Source: Mixta sp. Marseille-Q2659
GTDB lineage: Bacteria; Pseudomonadota; Gammaproteobacteria; Enterobacterales; Enterobacteriaceae
Reading direction: 5' to 3'
DNA length: 55,734 nt
NCBI RefSeq assembly: GCF_940807255.1
Contig: NZ_CALNWY010000028.1
Span: 1 to 55,734, forward strand
Under the pieces are notes generated by a model, which was not told where the DNA came from, ran no database searches, and saw only the letters and a program-made list of their open reading frames with translations. This document shows, piece after piece, positions 29,035 to 37,912 of the stretch. A program made the position numbers and the translations under genes. Each line of letters begins with the position of its first letter. The first letter of the stretch is position 1.

Positions 29035-30435
29035 TCATTTTGAAATCGGGGCTTTTTCGAATCGAGCCGGCTGATCAGGCGCACTTTGCGGCTGCGTGGC
29101 ATTTTGTGCCAGCTGCGCCAGAATCGTTTTCAGCAGCGGCGTTTTCAGGGTGTAGAAGCGCTTCGCCACCAGCGCGCTCAGCAGATAGCAGAGGCCAGGC
29201 AGCAGCGTGAACAGCGCGATAATAATGCTGATAGTGCTGCCGTTTTGCGTAGCGGCGCCAGCCTGATAGCCGCCGCCCGCCAGCATCCAGCCGATCAGCG
29301 CGCCGCCGATCGCCAGGCCCAGTTTCAGGACAAACAGCGTGCCGGCAAAGCTGATGCCGGTCAGACGCTTGCCGTTGCGCCATTCGCCGTAATCCACCGT
29401 ATCGGACATCATCACCCACTGAATCGGCGTTACCAGCTGATGCAGCACGCCAATTACAAAGATGAATATAAACATGGTGATACTGGCCTGCAGCGGCACA
29501 AAGAACATGGCGAAACTGAGAACCGCCAGCGCGGCGTTGGTCCACCAGAAGATGCTGACTTTGCATTTCCAGTCGGTCAGCGGTTTTGCCAGCGCGCTGC
29601 CGATCAGGTTGCCGACGCAGTAGGTGGTCAGGAAGGCGGTAAATAAGAGGGGCGAGCCCATAATCCAGGTGACGTAATACATCATGGCGCCGCCGCGGAT
29701 GGAGACCGCCATAATATTCAGGATGGTCAGCACGCCAACCACGCGCCACTGATCGTTCTGCCAGATGTCGCGTAAATCTTCACGAATGGGCGTGGTATTC
29801 GGCGGCGCCTGGACGCGTTCTTTGGTGGTCGCGAAGCAAACCGCCAGCATGATAAAGGCGACGCCAGCCAGCAGCGCAATGCCCCACTGGAAGCCGAATG
29901 CCTTATCTTCGCCGCCAATCAGCGTAACCAGCGGCATCATCAGCACGGTCGAGAGCATGCCGCCCGCCGTCGCCAGCACAAAACGCCAGGACTGCAGGGA
30001 AATACGCTGTTCCGGGTCGTTGGTGATCACGCCGCCCAACGCGCAGTAAGGAATATTGACTACGGTATACATGAGGGTCAGCAGCGTATAGGTTACCGCC
30101 GCGTAAATCATTTTGCCGTTGAGGCTGAGATCCGGCGTGCTGTAGGCAAAAACGCAGGTAATGCCGAACGGCACCGCGCCAAACAGGATCTAGGGACGGA
30201 ATTTGCCCCAGCGGCTGCGAGTACGGTCGGCAATCAATCCCATGCAGGGATCGGAAACCGCGTCCAGCACGCGCGCCAGCAAGAATAAGGTGCCGACAAA
30301 GCCAGCGGGAATCCCAAATATATCCGTATAAAAAAACATCATGTACAGCATGACGTTATCGAACACGATATGGCTGGCGGCATCGCCCAGCCCATAGCCA
30401 ATCTTTTCCTTTACGGAAAGGCGCCCATCGCTCAT
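29035..30435 (-). pseudogene. yicJ: yicJ, GPH-family xyloside transporter, interrupted by an amber codon
   Basis: The sequence encodes a full-length relative of E. coli YicJ (460 residues), a sodium/sugar symporter of the GPH family of MFS-like carriers with about 12 membrane segments. A TAG at 30190-30192 breaks it after codon 81, in RSRWGKFRP-stop-ILFGAVPFG. E. coli has Trp there (RPWVLFG), so a single TGG to TAG change explains it. The rest is intact, with no other frameshift: VNIPYCALGGVITNDPEQRISLQSWRF, WWTNAALAVLS and TPIQWVMMSDTVDYGEWRNGKRLTG. The start MSDGRLSVKEKIG has a GGAGG site. It is either a recent pseudogene, a sequencing error or a gene read by a suppressor. An internal start (MPFGITCVF) would give a protein lacking the first two segments. 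Confidence 0.88.
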
Positions 30436-30521
30436 TACGGTTATCCTCCACCTTGCGGCAGTCACTAATTGATAGCAAAGGTTGTAAGCGATTGGCTGGC
30501 ACGCTTGTATTCTGTTTTCTG

Positions 30522-30547
30522 GTTATCAAATTACGTTTCTTGATAAC
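30522..30547 (-). promoter_or_regulatory. Operator-like inverted repeat upstream of yicJI
   Basis: GTTATCAA and TTGATAAC are perfect 8-bp arms separated by 10 bp, about 90 bp upstream of the yicJ start. A related half, TTGATAGCAA, lies at about 30469. The position suits a dedicated regulator of yicJI, but no known protein's site was recognised. Confidence 0.4.
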
Positions 30548-30755
30548 TGTGATCCGGGTAGCTTATCGTTAATGGCAGGAAATTTATTAAGTTAGCGCCC
30601 GGTTAACATTAAAACCTGAGCTTTAACAGAGCGGAAACAATAACGTTGCTTAAGTGGAAAGGAGGCTGAAAAGCTGCGGCGAAGCGTTGCTGGCCGTACT
30701 GTTGGCAAGGAGGCAGAAAAAATTCACGGCGTCACTGCGACAAGACGCGGAAAAT
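30548..30755. other. Gene-free stretch between yicJ and glyS
   Basis: AT-rich near yicJ, becoming mixed toward glyS. No open frame, RNA gene or repeat was recognised apart from the flanking operator-like site and terminator. Confidence 0.35.
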
Positions 30756-30793
30756 AATCACGCCGGATAACCTGGTGATTATCCGGCGTGATT
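30756..30793 (-). terminator. glyS terminator
   Basis: A 15-bp perfect stem, AATCACGCCGGATAA with TTATCCGGCGTGATT, and an 8-base loop, 22 bases 3' of the glyS stop on the minus strand. On that strand it is followed by ATTTTCCGCG. Confidence 0.8.
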
Positions 30794-30815
30794 TATTGGC
30801 GGTAACCGAACGGGA

Positions 30816-32885
30816 TTACTGCAGCAGCGAAATATCCGCAACCTGCAGGAACAGCTCACGCAGTTTCGCCAGCAGCGTCAGGCGAATAATGCGCACCTCG
30901 CGATCTTCGGCGTTAACCATCACTTTATCGAAGAAGTTATCTACCGCTTCACGCAGCTGCGCCAGCTCAATCAGCGCATCCTGATAGCGGCCTTCGGCAA
31001 ACCAGGGTTGCAGCTTGCTTTCCAGCGCGGTCACAAAGGTCGCCAGCTTGATCTCTTCATTTTCTTTCAGCAGCGAAGCCTGCACACGGTCATTCAGCGG
31101 CTCGGTCGCTTTGGCCAGAATATTGGAGACGCGCTTGTTGGCGGCGGCCAGCGCGGCGGCTTCATCCAGCGTGCGGAAGTGCGAAACCGCCTTCATGCGC
31201 GCATCGAAATCGGCCGGACGGGTTGGACGACGCGCCAGCACCGCCTGAATGGTATCGACGCTGTGGCCCTCTTCCTGATACCAGGCGCGGAAACGGCCCA
31301 GCATAAAGTCGATAACGTCATCCACCACATTCGCGTTGCTCAGCTTGCTGCCGTACAGACGCACCGCCTCTTCGGTCAGGGTTTGCAGATCGAGCGGCAG
31401 ATGCTTCTCAACGATAATGCGCAGCACGCCCAGCGCGGCGCGGCGCAGCGCGAACGGGTCTTTATCGCCTTTCGGATGCTGGCCAATGCCGAAAATACCG
31501 GCCAGCGTATCCATCTTATCGGCGATCGCCAGCGCGCAGGCAATCGGACTGGACGGCAGATCGTCACCGGCATAGCGCGGCTGATACTGCTCGTTCAGAG
31601 CAACCGCCACCTCTTCCGCTTCGCCGTCGTGGCGCGCGTAGTGCATGCCCATCACGCCCTGGGTGTCGGTAAACTCAAACACCATATTGGTCATCAGGTC
31701 GCACTTGGAAAGCAGGCCAGCGCGGGTCGCCAGGTTGACGTCGGCGCCAATCTGGGCGGCAATCCAGCCCGCCAGCGCCTGAATACGATCGGTCTTGTCG
31801 CGCAGCGTACCGAGCTGTTGCTGGAACAGTACGGTTTCCAGACGCGGCAGATGATCTTCCAGACGTTTTTTACGGTCGGTATTGAAGAAGAATTCGGCGT
31901 CGGCCAGACGCGGACGCACCACTTTTTCGTTACCGGCAATAATCTGCTGCGGATCGCGCGATTCGATATTGGCAACGAAAATAAAGTGCGGCAGCAGTTT
32001 GCCGTCGTTACCGTAAACCGGGAAATATTTCTGGTCGCCTTTCATGGTATAGACCAGCGCTTCCGCCGGCACCGCGAGGAATTTTTCCTCGAAGGTCGCC
32101 GTCAGCACCACCGGCCACTCAACCAGCGAGGTCACCTCTTCCAGCAGGCTGTCGCTCAGATCCGGGTTGCCGCCGATCTGACGCGCCGCCGCCTCGGCGT
32201 CCGCTTTGATTTTGGCTTTACGCGCTTCGTAATCCGCCATCACTTTGCCGCGCGTTTCCAGAATTTCAGGATACTGGTCGGCATGGTCGATGGTGAATTC
32301 CGGCTCGCCCATAAAGCGATGTCCGCGCAGGGTACGACCTGATTCAATGCCCAGAATGGTCGCCGGGATCAGCTCGTCGCCCAGCAGCAGCGTAACGGTA
32401 TGCACCGGACGCACAAACTGCACGTCGCTGTCGCCCCAACGCATCAGTTTCGGCACCGGCAGCTTCGCCAGCGCTGTGGCGATCATGTTCGGCAGCAGCT
32501 GCTGCGCGCTTTCGCCCTGCAGCTGGGCGCGATAGACCAGCCACTCGCCTTTATCCGTTTTCAGGCGCTCCGCCTGATCGACGGTGATGCCGCAGCCGCG
32601 CGCCCAGCCTTCGGCCGCTTTAGTCGGCGCGCCGCTGGCGTCAAAGGCCGCCGCGATAGCCGGGCCGCGTTTTTCCACCACGCGATCCGGCTGCGAGGCG
32701 CTCAGGTTCGCCACTTTCAACGCCAGACGGCGCGGCGCGGCATACCAGTTCACGTCGCCGTGGGCGAGGCCCGCGCTATCCAGCTCGGCGGTCAGGTTAG
32801 CGGCAAAAGATTCCGCCAGGTTACGCAGGGCTTTCGGCGGCAGCTCTTCGGTGCCGATTTCCACCAGAAAAGTTTTATCTGTCAT
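30816..32885 (-). CDS. glyS: GlyS, glycyl-tRNA synthetase beta subunit
   Basis: A 689-residue protein, identical in length to E. coli GlyS, the beta subunit of the alpha2-beta2 bacterial glycyl-tRNA synthetase. It starts [20 protein letters not shown], the conserved N-terminus. The central HD-like region and the C-terminal anticodon-binding domain ([39 protein letters not shown]) are complete. It follows glyQ after 9 bp and both are essential for charging tRNA-Gly. Confidence 0.97.
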   Translation of the reverse strand: MTDKTFLVEIGTEELPPKALRNLAESFAANLTAELDSAGLAHGDVNWYAAPRRLALKVANLSASQPDRVVEKRGPAIAAAFDASGAPTKAAEGWARGCGITVDQAERLKTDKGEWLVYRAQLQGESAQQLLPNMIATALAKLPVPKLMRWGDSDVQFVRPVHTVTLLLGDELIPATILGIESGRTLRGHRFMGEPEFTIDHADQYPEILETRGKVMADYEARKAKIKADAEAAARQIGGNPDLSDSLLEEVTSLVEWPVVLTATFEEKFLAVPAEALVYTMKGDQKYFPVYGNDGKLLPHFIFVANIESRDPQQIIAGNEKVVRPRLADAEFFFNTDRKKRLEDHLPRLETVLFQQQLGTLRDKTDRIQALAGWIAAQIGADVNLATRAGLLSKCDLMTNMVFEFTDTQGVMGMHYARHDGEAEEVAVALNEQYQPRYAGDDLPSSPIACALAIADKMDTLAGIFGIGQHPKGDKDPFALRRAALGVLRIIVEKHLPLDLQTLTEEAVRLYGSKLSNANVVDDVIDFMLGRFRAWYQEEGHSVDTIQAVLARRPTRPADFDARMKAVSHFRTLDEAAALAAANKRVSNILAKATEPLNDRVQASLLKENEEIKLATFVTALESKLQPWFAEGRYQDALIELAQLREAVDNFFDKVMVNAEDREVRIIRLTLLAKLRELFLQVADISLLQ

Positions 32886-32894
32886 GGCTGCCTC

Positions 32895-33806
32895 TTATTT
32901 GTTGTTATTGCACAACGGGAAGCCCAGCGCTTCGCGGGAAGCGTAGTAGGCTTCCGCCACAGCTTTGGTCAGGGTGCGAATACGCAGAATATAACGCTGA
33001 CGTTCAGTCACTGAGATCGCCTTGCGCGCATCCAGCAGGTTGAAGCTGTGTGCCGCTTTCAGAATGCGTTCATAGGCCGGCAGCGGCAGCGGTTTTTCCA
33101 GCGCCAGCAGCTGCTGCGCTTCTTTTTCATACTGCTCGAAGCAGGTGAAAAGGAAATCGACGTCGGCATATTCAAAGTTGTAGGTGGACTGCTCGACTTC
33201 GTTCTGGTGGAACACGTCGCCATAGGTGGTTTTACCCAGCGGGCCGTCGCTCCAGACCAGATCGTATACGCTGTCAACGCCCTGGATATACATCGCCAGA
33301 CGCTCCAGGCCGTAGGTGATCTCGCCGGTGACCGGTTTGCACTCCAGGCCGCCGACCTGCTGGAAGTAGGTGAACTGCGTGACTTCCATGCCGTTCAGCC
33401 AGACTTCCCAGCCGAGGCCCCAGGCACCCAGCGTCGGGTTTTCCCAGTTATCTTCTACGAAGCGAATATCGTGAATGCCAGGATCGAGGCCCAGCTCTTT
33501 CAGCGAGCCGAGATACAGCTCCTGAATGTTCTCCGGCGAAGGCTTAATAATTACCTGGAACTGGTAATAGTGCTGCAGGCGGTTCGGGTTTTCCCCGTAG
33601 CGGCCGTCGGTAGGACGACGAGAAGGCTGCACATAGGCAGCAGCGATCGGCTCCGGCCCCAGCGCTCGCAGGCAGGTCATCGGGTGAGAAGTGCCAGCGC
33701 CCACTTCCATGTCCAGCGGTTGGACAATGGTGCAGCCCTGACGCGCCCAGTAATCCTGCAAGGTCAGGATCAGGCCCTGAAAGGTCTTGGTATCAAACTT
33801 TTGCAT
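32895..33806 (-). CDS. glyQ: GlyQ, glycyl-tRNA synthetase alpha subunit
   Basis: A 303-residue protein, identical in length to E. coli GlyQ. It holds the class II aminoacyl-tRNA synthetase catalytic core: [41 protein letters not shown] (motif 2 region) and [17 protein letters not shown] (motif 3 region). Start [14 protein letters not shown]. It is the first gene of glyQS. The promoter lies in the 224-bp gap shared with the divergent wecH gene. Confidence 0.97.
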   Translation of the reverse strand: MQKFDTKTFQGLILTLQDYWARQGCTIVQPLDMEVGAGTSHPMTCLRALGPEPIAAAYVQPSRRPTDGRYGENPNRLQHYYQFQVIIKPSPENIQELYLGSLKELGLDPGIHDIRFVEDNWENPTLGAWGLGWEVWLNGMEVTQFTYFQQVGGLECKPVTGEITYGLERLAMYIQGVDSVYDLVWSDGPLGKTTYGDVFHQNEVEQSTYNFEYADVDFLFTCFEQYEKEAQQLLALEKPLPLPAYERILKAAHSFNLLDARKAISVTERQRYILRIRTLTKAVAEAYYASREALGFPLCNNNK

Positions 33807-33994
33807 GTTGAGTTCGCACGCGATACGGGTCAGTTAAAAAGTGTGCGTCAGTATACCCTCTGACCGGGCGTTGTGCAGCTTGTGATCTCGTCTGGCTGGC
33901 GCTTTGTATCGCTAAGGTTGAAACAATGGCGGCTGGCGGGATGAAAACCGCTTCCTGACGGCGGAGAGTTGTTGAAGCGCTAACGCCGGACTAA

Positions 33995-34025
33995 CCTCAT
34001 AAACGCAAGTGCAAGCTTTATGAGG
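33995..34025 (+). promoter_or_regulatory. Hairpin covering the wecH ribosome site
   Basis: CCTCATAAA (33995-34003) and TTTATGAGG (34017-34025) form a perfect 9-bp stem with a 13-base loop. The second arm includes the Shine-Dalgarno GAGG, five bases before the wecH ATG at 34031. In the folded mRNA the ribosome site would be masked. Confidence 0.55.
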
Positions 34026-34030
34026 GAAAA

Positions 34031-35029
34031 ATGTCTTCGCAAAAGATTAGCTGGCTAGATAACTTACGTGCGGTGGCCTGCCTGATGGTCATCATGATTC
34101 ATACCACGACCTGGTATATCACCAACAGCGATCGGGTGGCGGAATCAGCCTGGGATAGCGCGAATCTGCTGAACTCTGCTTCACGCGTCTGCGTACCGCT
34201 GTTCTTTATGATTTCCGGCTACCTGTTTTTTGGCGAGCGCAGCGCGCAGTCGCGCCATTTTCTGCGGATTGTGCTGTGCTTGCTGTTCTACAGCGCCGTA
34301 GCGCTGATTTATATCAGCGTTCTGACGCCGATTAGCGAATCCCTTTCGTTACTGCACCTGCTGCAAAAGCCGATCTTCTATCACCTGTGGTTTTTCTTTG
34401 CCATCATCACTATTTACCTTTTTTCCCCGCTGATTCAGGTCAAGGCGGTAAGCGCGCGCTACGTTGCCGCGCTGGTTCTGGTGGTCGCGGTGCTGGCGAA
34501 TCCCAATACGGCCGATCAAACCGCAGGCCGCTTTCACTGGCTGCCCATCAATCTCTATATCAGCGGAGACAGCATCTATTATCTGCTGTACGCCTTATTG
34601 GGTCGGGCCATCGGCACCATGGATACCGGAAAGCGCGGCGTGAGTTGGCTGGCGGGCCTGCTGTTTATCCTGTGCGTCGTCGGTATCGCCATCGGCACGA
34701 AAAAAGAGCTGCATATTAACGGCGCGTTTTCCGATTTATGGTATCTCTACTGCGGGCCGCTGGTGTTTATCGGCGCGCTGAGCCTGTTTGTGCTGTTTAA
34801 GAACACGCTTAGTCAGCGCACGCTGCCAGGCCTGGCGCTTATCTCGCGCAATTCCCTGCCGATTTACGGCTTTCACGCGCTGTTTATTCACTTTATGCGT
34901 ACGCATTATCTCGATCACAAACAATGGCCGCTGCTGGATATTGCACTGGTCTTTAGCGTGACGCTGGCGGGCAGCCTGCTGCTGGCGCTAGGGCTGCGCC
35001 GTCTCGACCGGCATCATCTGGTGAGCTGA
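34031..35029 (+). CDS. wecH: WecH (YiaH), O-acetyltransferase of enterobacterial common antigen
   Basis: A 332-residue inner-membrane protein of the acyltransferase 3 family (E. coli WecH 331), which O-acetylates GlcNAc residues of enterobacterial common antigen. It starts [29 protein letters not shown], with the family's Asp-Asn-Arg and catalytic His. About ten membrane segments follow, with conserved [25 protein letters not shown] and [14 protein letters not shown] blocks. It lies next to glyQ as in E. coli. The foreign segment begins about 60 bp after its stop. Confidence 0.93.
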   Translation: MSSQKISWLDNLRAVACLMVIMIHTTTWYITNSDRVAESAWDSANLLNSASRVCVPLFFMISGYLFFGERSAQSRHFLRIVLCLLFYSAVALIYISVLTPISESLSLLHLLQKPIFYHLWFFFAIITIYLFSPLIQVKAVSARYVAALVLVVAVLANPNTADQTAGRFHWLPINLYISGDSIYYLLYALLGRAIGTMDTGKRGVSWLAGLLFILCVVGIAIGTKKELHINGAFSDLWYLYCGPLVFIGALSLFVLFKNTLSQRTLPGLALISRNSLPIYGFHALFIHFMRTHYLDHKQWPLLDIALVFSVTLAGSLLLALGLRRLDRHHLVS

Positions 35030-35092
35030 TAACGTTCCAGACCGTTTCCGTAAAGACATCCCAGATCTGAAGGGAAAAACAACGGCGTTAAG

Positions 35093-35815
35093 GTAATCCT
35101 CCCATTTTTAACGGAGGTGATAAGTAGAATCAGGACATGCGTTGAATATGCTGCATCGGCGTGTAGCCATTCAATGCCATATTCGGACGCCGGTGATTAT
35201 AAAACCATTGCCAGCGTGTGGCACAGTCCTGCAATTCATCCAGCGAGGAAAACTGGTACTGCCCCAGCCAGTCATAGCGTACTGTACGATTATATCGCTC
35301 AATATAAGCATTCTGCTGAGGTTTACCGGGCTGAATAAAACGCAGGGGTATATTCTGTCGGGCCGCCCATGACATTAGTATCCTGCCTGTATATTCTGGC
35401 CCGTTATCGCACCGGATAGCTGCTGGTTTTCCCTTTCATTCAAAGAGTTGCTCCCGTGTTCTGACCATCCGACTCGCTGGCAGGGAAAAATACACCTCAA
35501 TCGCCAGCGCTTCCCGGTTAAAGTCATCGATAACATTCAGTAAACGAACAGAACGTCCATCCGATAGCTGAGCAGGCATGAAATCCATCGACCAGCATTC
35601 GTTGCCACTTTCAGGCACCGCCAGTGGCTCCGGTTTATCCCGTTTCTGTCGTTTTTCCGGTTTGATCCGCATGTTAAGCGACAACCCGCAAAAAATCCGG
35701 TACACCCTTTTATGGTTAAACCGGAAACCTTTTACGTTACGCAGATACAGAAAACACAGGCCAAATCCCCGATTACGCTGACTGTCAGTGATACTTACAC
35801 GGGCAAGGGATGTTA
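35093..35815 (-). mobile_element. IS3-family insertion sequence remnant (3' part of orfB)
   Basis: On the minus strand a frame reads [89 protein letters not shown] and YIERYNRTVRYDWLGQY. These are the DDE integrase core and C-terminus of IS3-type OrfB transposases. The 5' part of orfB and all of orfA are missing. The frame is also broken by TGA at 35433-35435, where relatives have Trp (EQLFE-stop-KGKPAAIRCDNGPEY). The right edge may be the GGTAATCCTCCCATTTTTAAC stretch near 35093; the left edge is not sharp. It cannot encode an active transposase. Confidence 0.85.
35130..35790 (-). pseudogene. Truncated and nonsense-interrupted IS3-type transposase orfB
   Basis: The coding part of the IS3 remnant. 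The first DDE aspartate is in WSMDFM, the second in CDNGPEY, and the glutamate lies near QQNAYIERYNR. The C-terminus YNHRRPNMALNGYTPMQHIQRMS and its stop are present. One in-frame TGA at 35433-35435 replaces a Trp codon, and the N-terminal third is gone. The nonsense codon is not at an IS3 frameshift site, so it is inactivating. Confidence 0.85.
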
Positions 35816-35897
35816 TGGTAAATCAGTGTGTTGATTTAGGTTGGGTCTTGGTTCCTGTATGATGCTGGTTTTATAACCATTTATGTCGTGAGGGATT

Positions 35898-37142
35898 ATG
35901 GCAACGGGATTCTTTCTGTATCACCTGGATAAAACGACCTGTGGCGGACGCATTCTTGCTGGCGCATCCGATGATACCTACGAAATCGGCGGCATTGAGC
36001 GGCAAAAGGTCAGAGCGGGCGACCCGGTGAGCTGCGGTAAGCATGCGGGGAGGTTTCGCGTGTGTGGCGGCATGGGTGATACTTACGAGGTCGGTGGAGA
36101 GCTGAAAGAGTGGGCGGGTTCGCTGGACAGCTACAGTTCCTGCCCGTGTTGCGCCCGGTTCATTCCCGCAGTCGAGACGGACACCTACGAAAGTACCTGT
36201 AATGCTGGCAGGGTGGCAGAGCGGGAGGAGACTGCCCGCAAGAAGAAACTGGCCGAGGCGAAGGAAAAGGGGCTCGAACCCATGCCCATTCCGGCGCTGA
36301 TTTATGCCACGAAGCGGACAATGGATGACTACGGCGCGAAGGACATGCACCACGGTGATCTGAGCGAGGAAGCGCTGAAAGAGCGCTTTGGTCTGACGGA
36401 CGTCTCGGCGAAAGTGAACCCGTATACGCTGACCCTTGTCCCGTCAACGCCCGCCAGTCCGTATGGCGGATTTTATCCGGGCAGCCTGACGGAGAGTGCG
36501 CCGGTCGTGGTCAGCCGGGAGGAAAGCGCACGGCTGATGTTTGATGAGTTCCGGACGCTGGCCAGGGTGTTCTCATTCCACGGTCCGTACAAAAACATCA
36601 TTACTGAGATGATCAGCCACATGCAGGAGAATAGCGGCACACCGTTCAGCAGCCCGCTACTGGACAGGGCGCTGCAGGAGCAGATCCTGAATGACCGTTC
36701 GAGTGATAGCTCGTTGTTGGGGATTAAAAGGGCTCTGGATGATGCTGTTAGCTACGAATATGGCTTTATTCCGCTCGATAAAAAGGACGATTTATTCGAC
36801 GAAAAGGGCAACCTTAAGGAAGTTAATAAAGCTGTCCTGCCTAAATTTGACCGTCAGATCGATAAAACTAACGGGCTGGTGATTACCGTTCATGATACCT
36901 GGTCGACGCATATCACGCTCAAATCACTGGAGGTGACGGGCGGCAGTTTCCGGGCGAAAGTGCATTACCGGGTACAGGATCACTTCGGGCTTGATGACGC
37001 GGATATCCTGAACTCTGTTTACCGTGAGGGGCGACTTTTCCGGATCTGGTTTGTGCTGCAGCGCTATGTGAAATACGGCTACAGGCCATTTATCACCGAG
37101 ATGAATGCCACTGTAGAAATCAGCGGGAGGCGGGGTGAATAA
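35898..37142 (+). CDS. PAAR-domain type VI secretion effector with C-terminal DUF3289 domain
   Basis: A 414-residue two-domain protein. Residues 1 to about 100 form a PAAR-like tip domain: TTCGGRILAGASDDTYEIGG, VRAGDPVSCGKHAGRF and AGSLDSYSSCPCCARF, with Cys and His residues expected to bind metal. A basic/acidic linker follows (about 100-130). The C-terminal part is a DUF3289 domain: KNIITEMISHMQENSGTPFSSPLLDRALQEQIL, then LPKFDRQIDKTNGLVITVHDTWSTHITLKSLEV and HYRVQDHFGLDDADILNSVYREGRLFRIWFVLQRY. Fusion of a PAAR to such a domain indicates a type VI-delivered toxin; the activity of DUF3289 is not something I can assign. No type VI structural gene or VgrG is near. It overlaps its immunity gene by 8 bases. 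Confidence 0.82.
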   Translation: MATGFFLYHLDKTTCGGRILAGASDDTYEIGGIERQKVRAGDPVSCGKHAGRFRVCGGMGDTYEVGGELKEWAGSLDSYSSCPCCARFIPAVETDTYESTCNAGRVAEREETARKKKLAEAKEKGLEPMPIPALIYATKRTMDDYGAKDMHHGDLSEEALKERFGLTDVSAKVNPYTLTLVPSTPASPYGGFYPGSLTESAPVVVSREESARLMFDEFRTLARVFSFHGPYKNIITEMISHMQENSGTPFSSPLLDRALQEQILNDRSSDSSLLGIKRALDDAVSYEYGFIPLDKKDDLFDEKGNLKEVNKAVLPKFDRQIDKTNGLVITVHDTWSTHITLKSLEVTGGSFRAKVHYRVQDHFGLDDADILNSVYREGRLFRIWFVLQRYVKYGYRPFITEMNATVEISGRRGE

Positions 37143-37542
37143 GCGACTGATAGCGGGGGTTGTGGCGGCTGCGGTCGGTGGTTATCTGCTCTGGCAGTAT
37201 CTGACACCGGTTGAGATTGTGGCGGTTCATGATGGCAATACGATTCTGGTCAGACATTTTCCGTACCTGAAAAGTCGTCAGATAGCCTGGTGGGAAGGCA
37301 ATAAGGACATGATTCAGGCGAAATACGGGATACCTCACAAGGGGAAAGATGGCTTTTACCATGTATGGATTATTGATTTTGGGAATGGGTATCGCACGGA
37401 ACCGGATGAAAGCCTGCTGTTTTCTACAGATGAGGTTTATTGTTTTAACGACCTCCCGACAGAGGTTCGGTGTATTGATAGAAAGCCGCTTTTTGACGTT
37501 AGGTGGAGTAGGAATTACGGGCTTAAATATGAGTCGTATTAA
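37135..37542 (+). CDS. DUF943 family membrane protein, predicted immunity protein
   Basis: A 135-residue protein starting with GTG inside the effector gene (GTGAATAA overlap), so translation is coupled to it. It has one N-terminal membrane segment (LIAGVVAAAVGGYLLWQYL) and a periplasmic domain with the DUF943 pattern: TPVEIVAVHDGNTILVRHFPY, IAWWEGNKDMIQAKYGIP, HVWIIDFGNGY and VRCIDRKPLFDVRWSRNYGLKY. DUF943 genes are commonly found next to PAAR/DUF3289 genes. A membrane-anchored periplasmic immunity protein would suggest that the toxin acts in the periplasm or at the inner membrane; that is inference. Confidence 0.8.
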   Translation: MNKRLIAGVVAAAVGGYLLWQYLTPVEIVAVHDGNTILVRHFPYLKSRQIAWWEGNKDMIQAKYGIPHKGKDGFYHVWIIDFGNGYRTEPDESLLFSTDEVYCFNDLPTEVRCIDRKPLFDVRWSRNYGLKYESY

Positions 37543-37584
37543 CGTAATTGTTAACGGCTGAACGTTAAATCAAAAAGGATCTTC

Positions 37585-37912
37585 TTGAGATCTTTTTTTC
37601 GAGCGTAATCTCTCGCCCTGTAAACAAAAAAACCACCGCTACCAACGGTGGTTCGTTTGCCGGAATTCAGAGCTACCGACTCTTTGTTCCGATGGTAACT
37701 GGCTTTCACGGAGCGCAGATACCAAATACTGTCCTTTCAGTGTAGCCGCTGTCAGACCACCACTTTAAGAACTCTCATATCTAAATCCACCTTTCCAGTT
37801 ACCAATGGCTGCTGCCAGTGGCGTTTTTACGTGTCCGTCCGAGTTGGACTCAAGACGATAGTTACCGGAAGGGGCGCAGCAGTCGGGCTGAACGGGGGGA
37901 TTCGTGCATACA
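37585..37912 (+). ncRNA. 5' part of the RNA II replication primer
   Basis: The RNA II promoter is recognisable: -35 TTGAGA (37585-37590) and -10 TAATCT (37606-37611), with a 15-bp spacer against 17 in pMB1, which should weaken it. The transcript would begin near 37619 (TGTAAACAAAAAAACC). The RNA is cut off about 300 bases in, before the region that hybridises to the origin. Confidence 0.65.
37624..37732 (-). ncRNA. RNA I, antisense inhibitor of ColE1-type replication
   Basis: The whole RNA I unit is present on the minus strand, about 109 bases, matching the 108-base ColE1 RNA I. It starts ACAGTATTTGGTATCTGCGC, and its promoter has -10 TACACT and -35 TTAAAG (TTGAAG in pMB1) with the same spacing. 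The 3' end is the terminator hairpin AACCACCG-TTGGTAG-CGGTGGTT followed by a T-run. Stem-loop sequences differ from pUC at several loop and stem positions, so its target specificity is probably its own. It could still silence an incoming plasmid of the same incompatibility group. Confidence 0.75.

Larger units (their letters stand above)
37565..37912 (+). other. Truncated ColE1-type plasmid replication origin
   Basis: About 345 bp align collinearly with the upstream half of ColE1/pMB1-type origins. Landmarks in order: GGATCTTCTTGAGATC, ACAAAAAAACCACCGCTACC, GAGCTACCGACTCTTTGTTCC, GGTAACTGGCTT, GAGCGCAGATACCAAATACTG, TGGCTGCTGCCAGTGGCG, GGACTCAAGACGATAGTTACC and GGGCTGAACGGGGG. Similarity ends at 37912, where the Tn3-like end begins. 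The remaining part toward the RNase H cleavage site and replication start is missing, so it cannot act as an origin. It is not a vector copy, because it differs from pUC/pBR322 at many scattered positions; it descends from a natural ColE1 relative. Confidence 0.9.

Noticed and set aside
37565..37912. Cloning-vector contamination
   Set aside because: The segment differs from pUC/pBR322 at many scattered positions, lacks any marker gene and sits between natural elements, so it is a wild ColE1 relative.
37565..37912. Working plasmid origin
   Set aside because: It ends before the RNA II hybridisation and replication start region, so it cannot prime replication.
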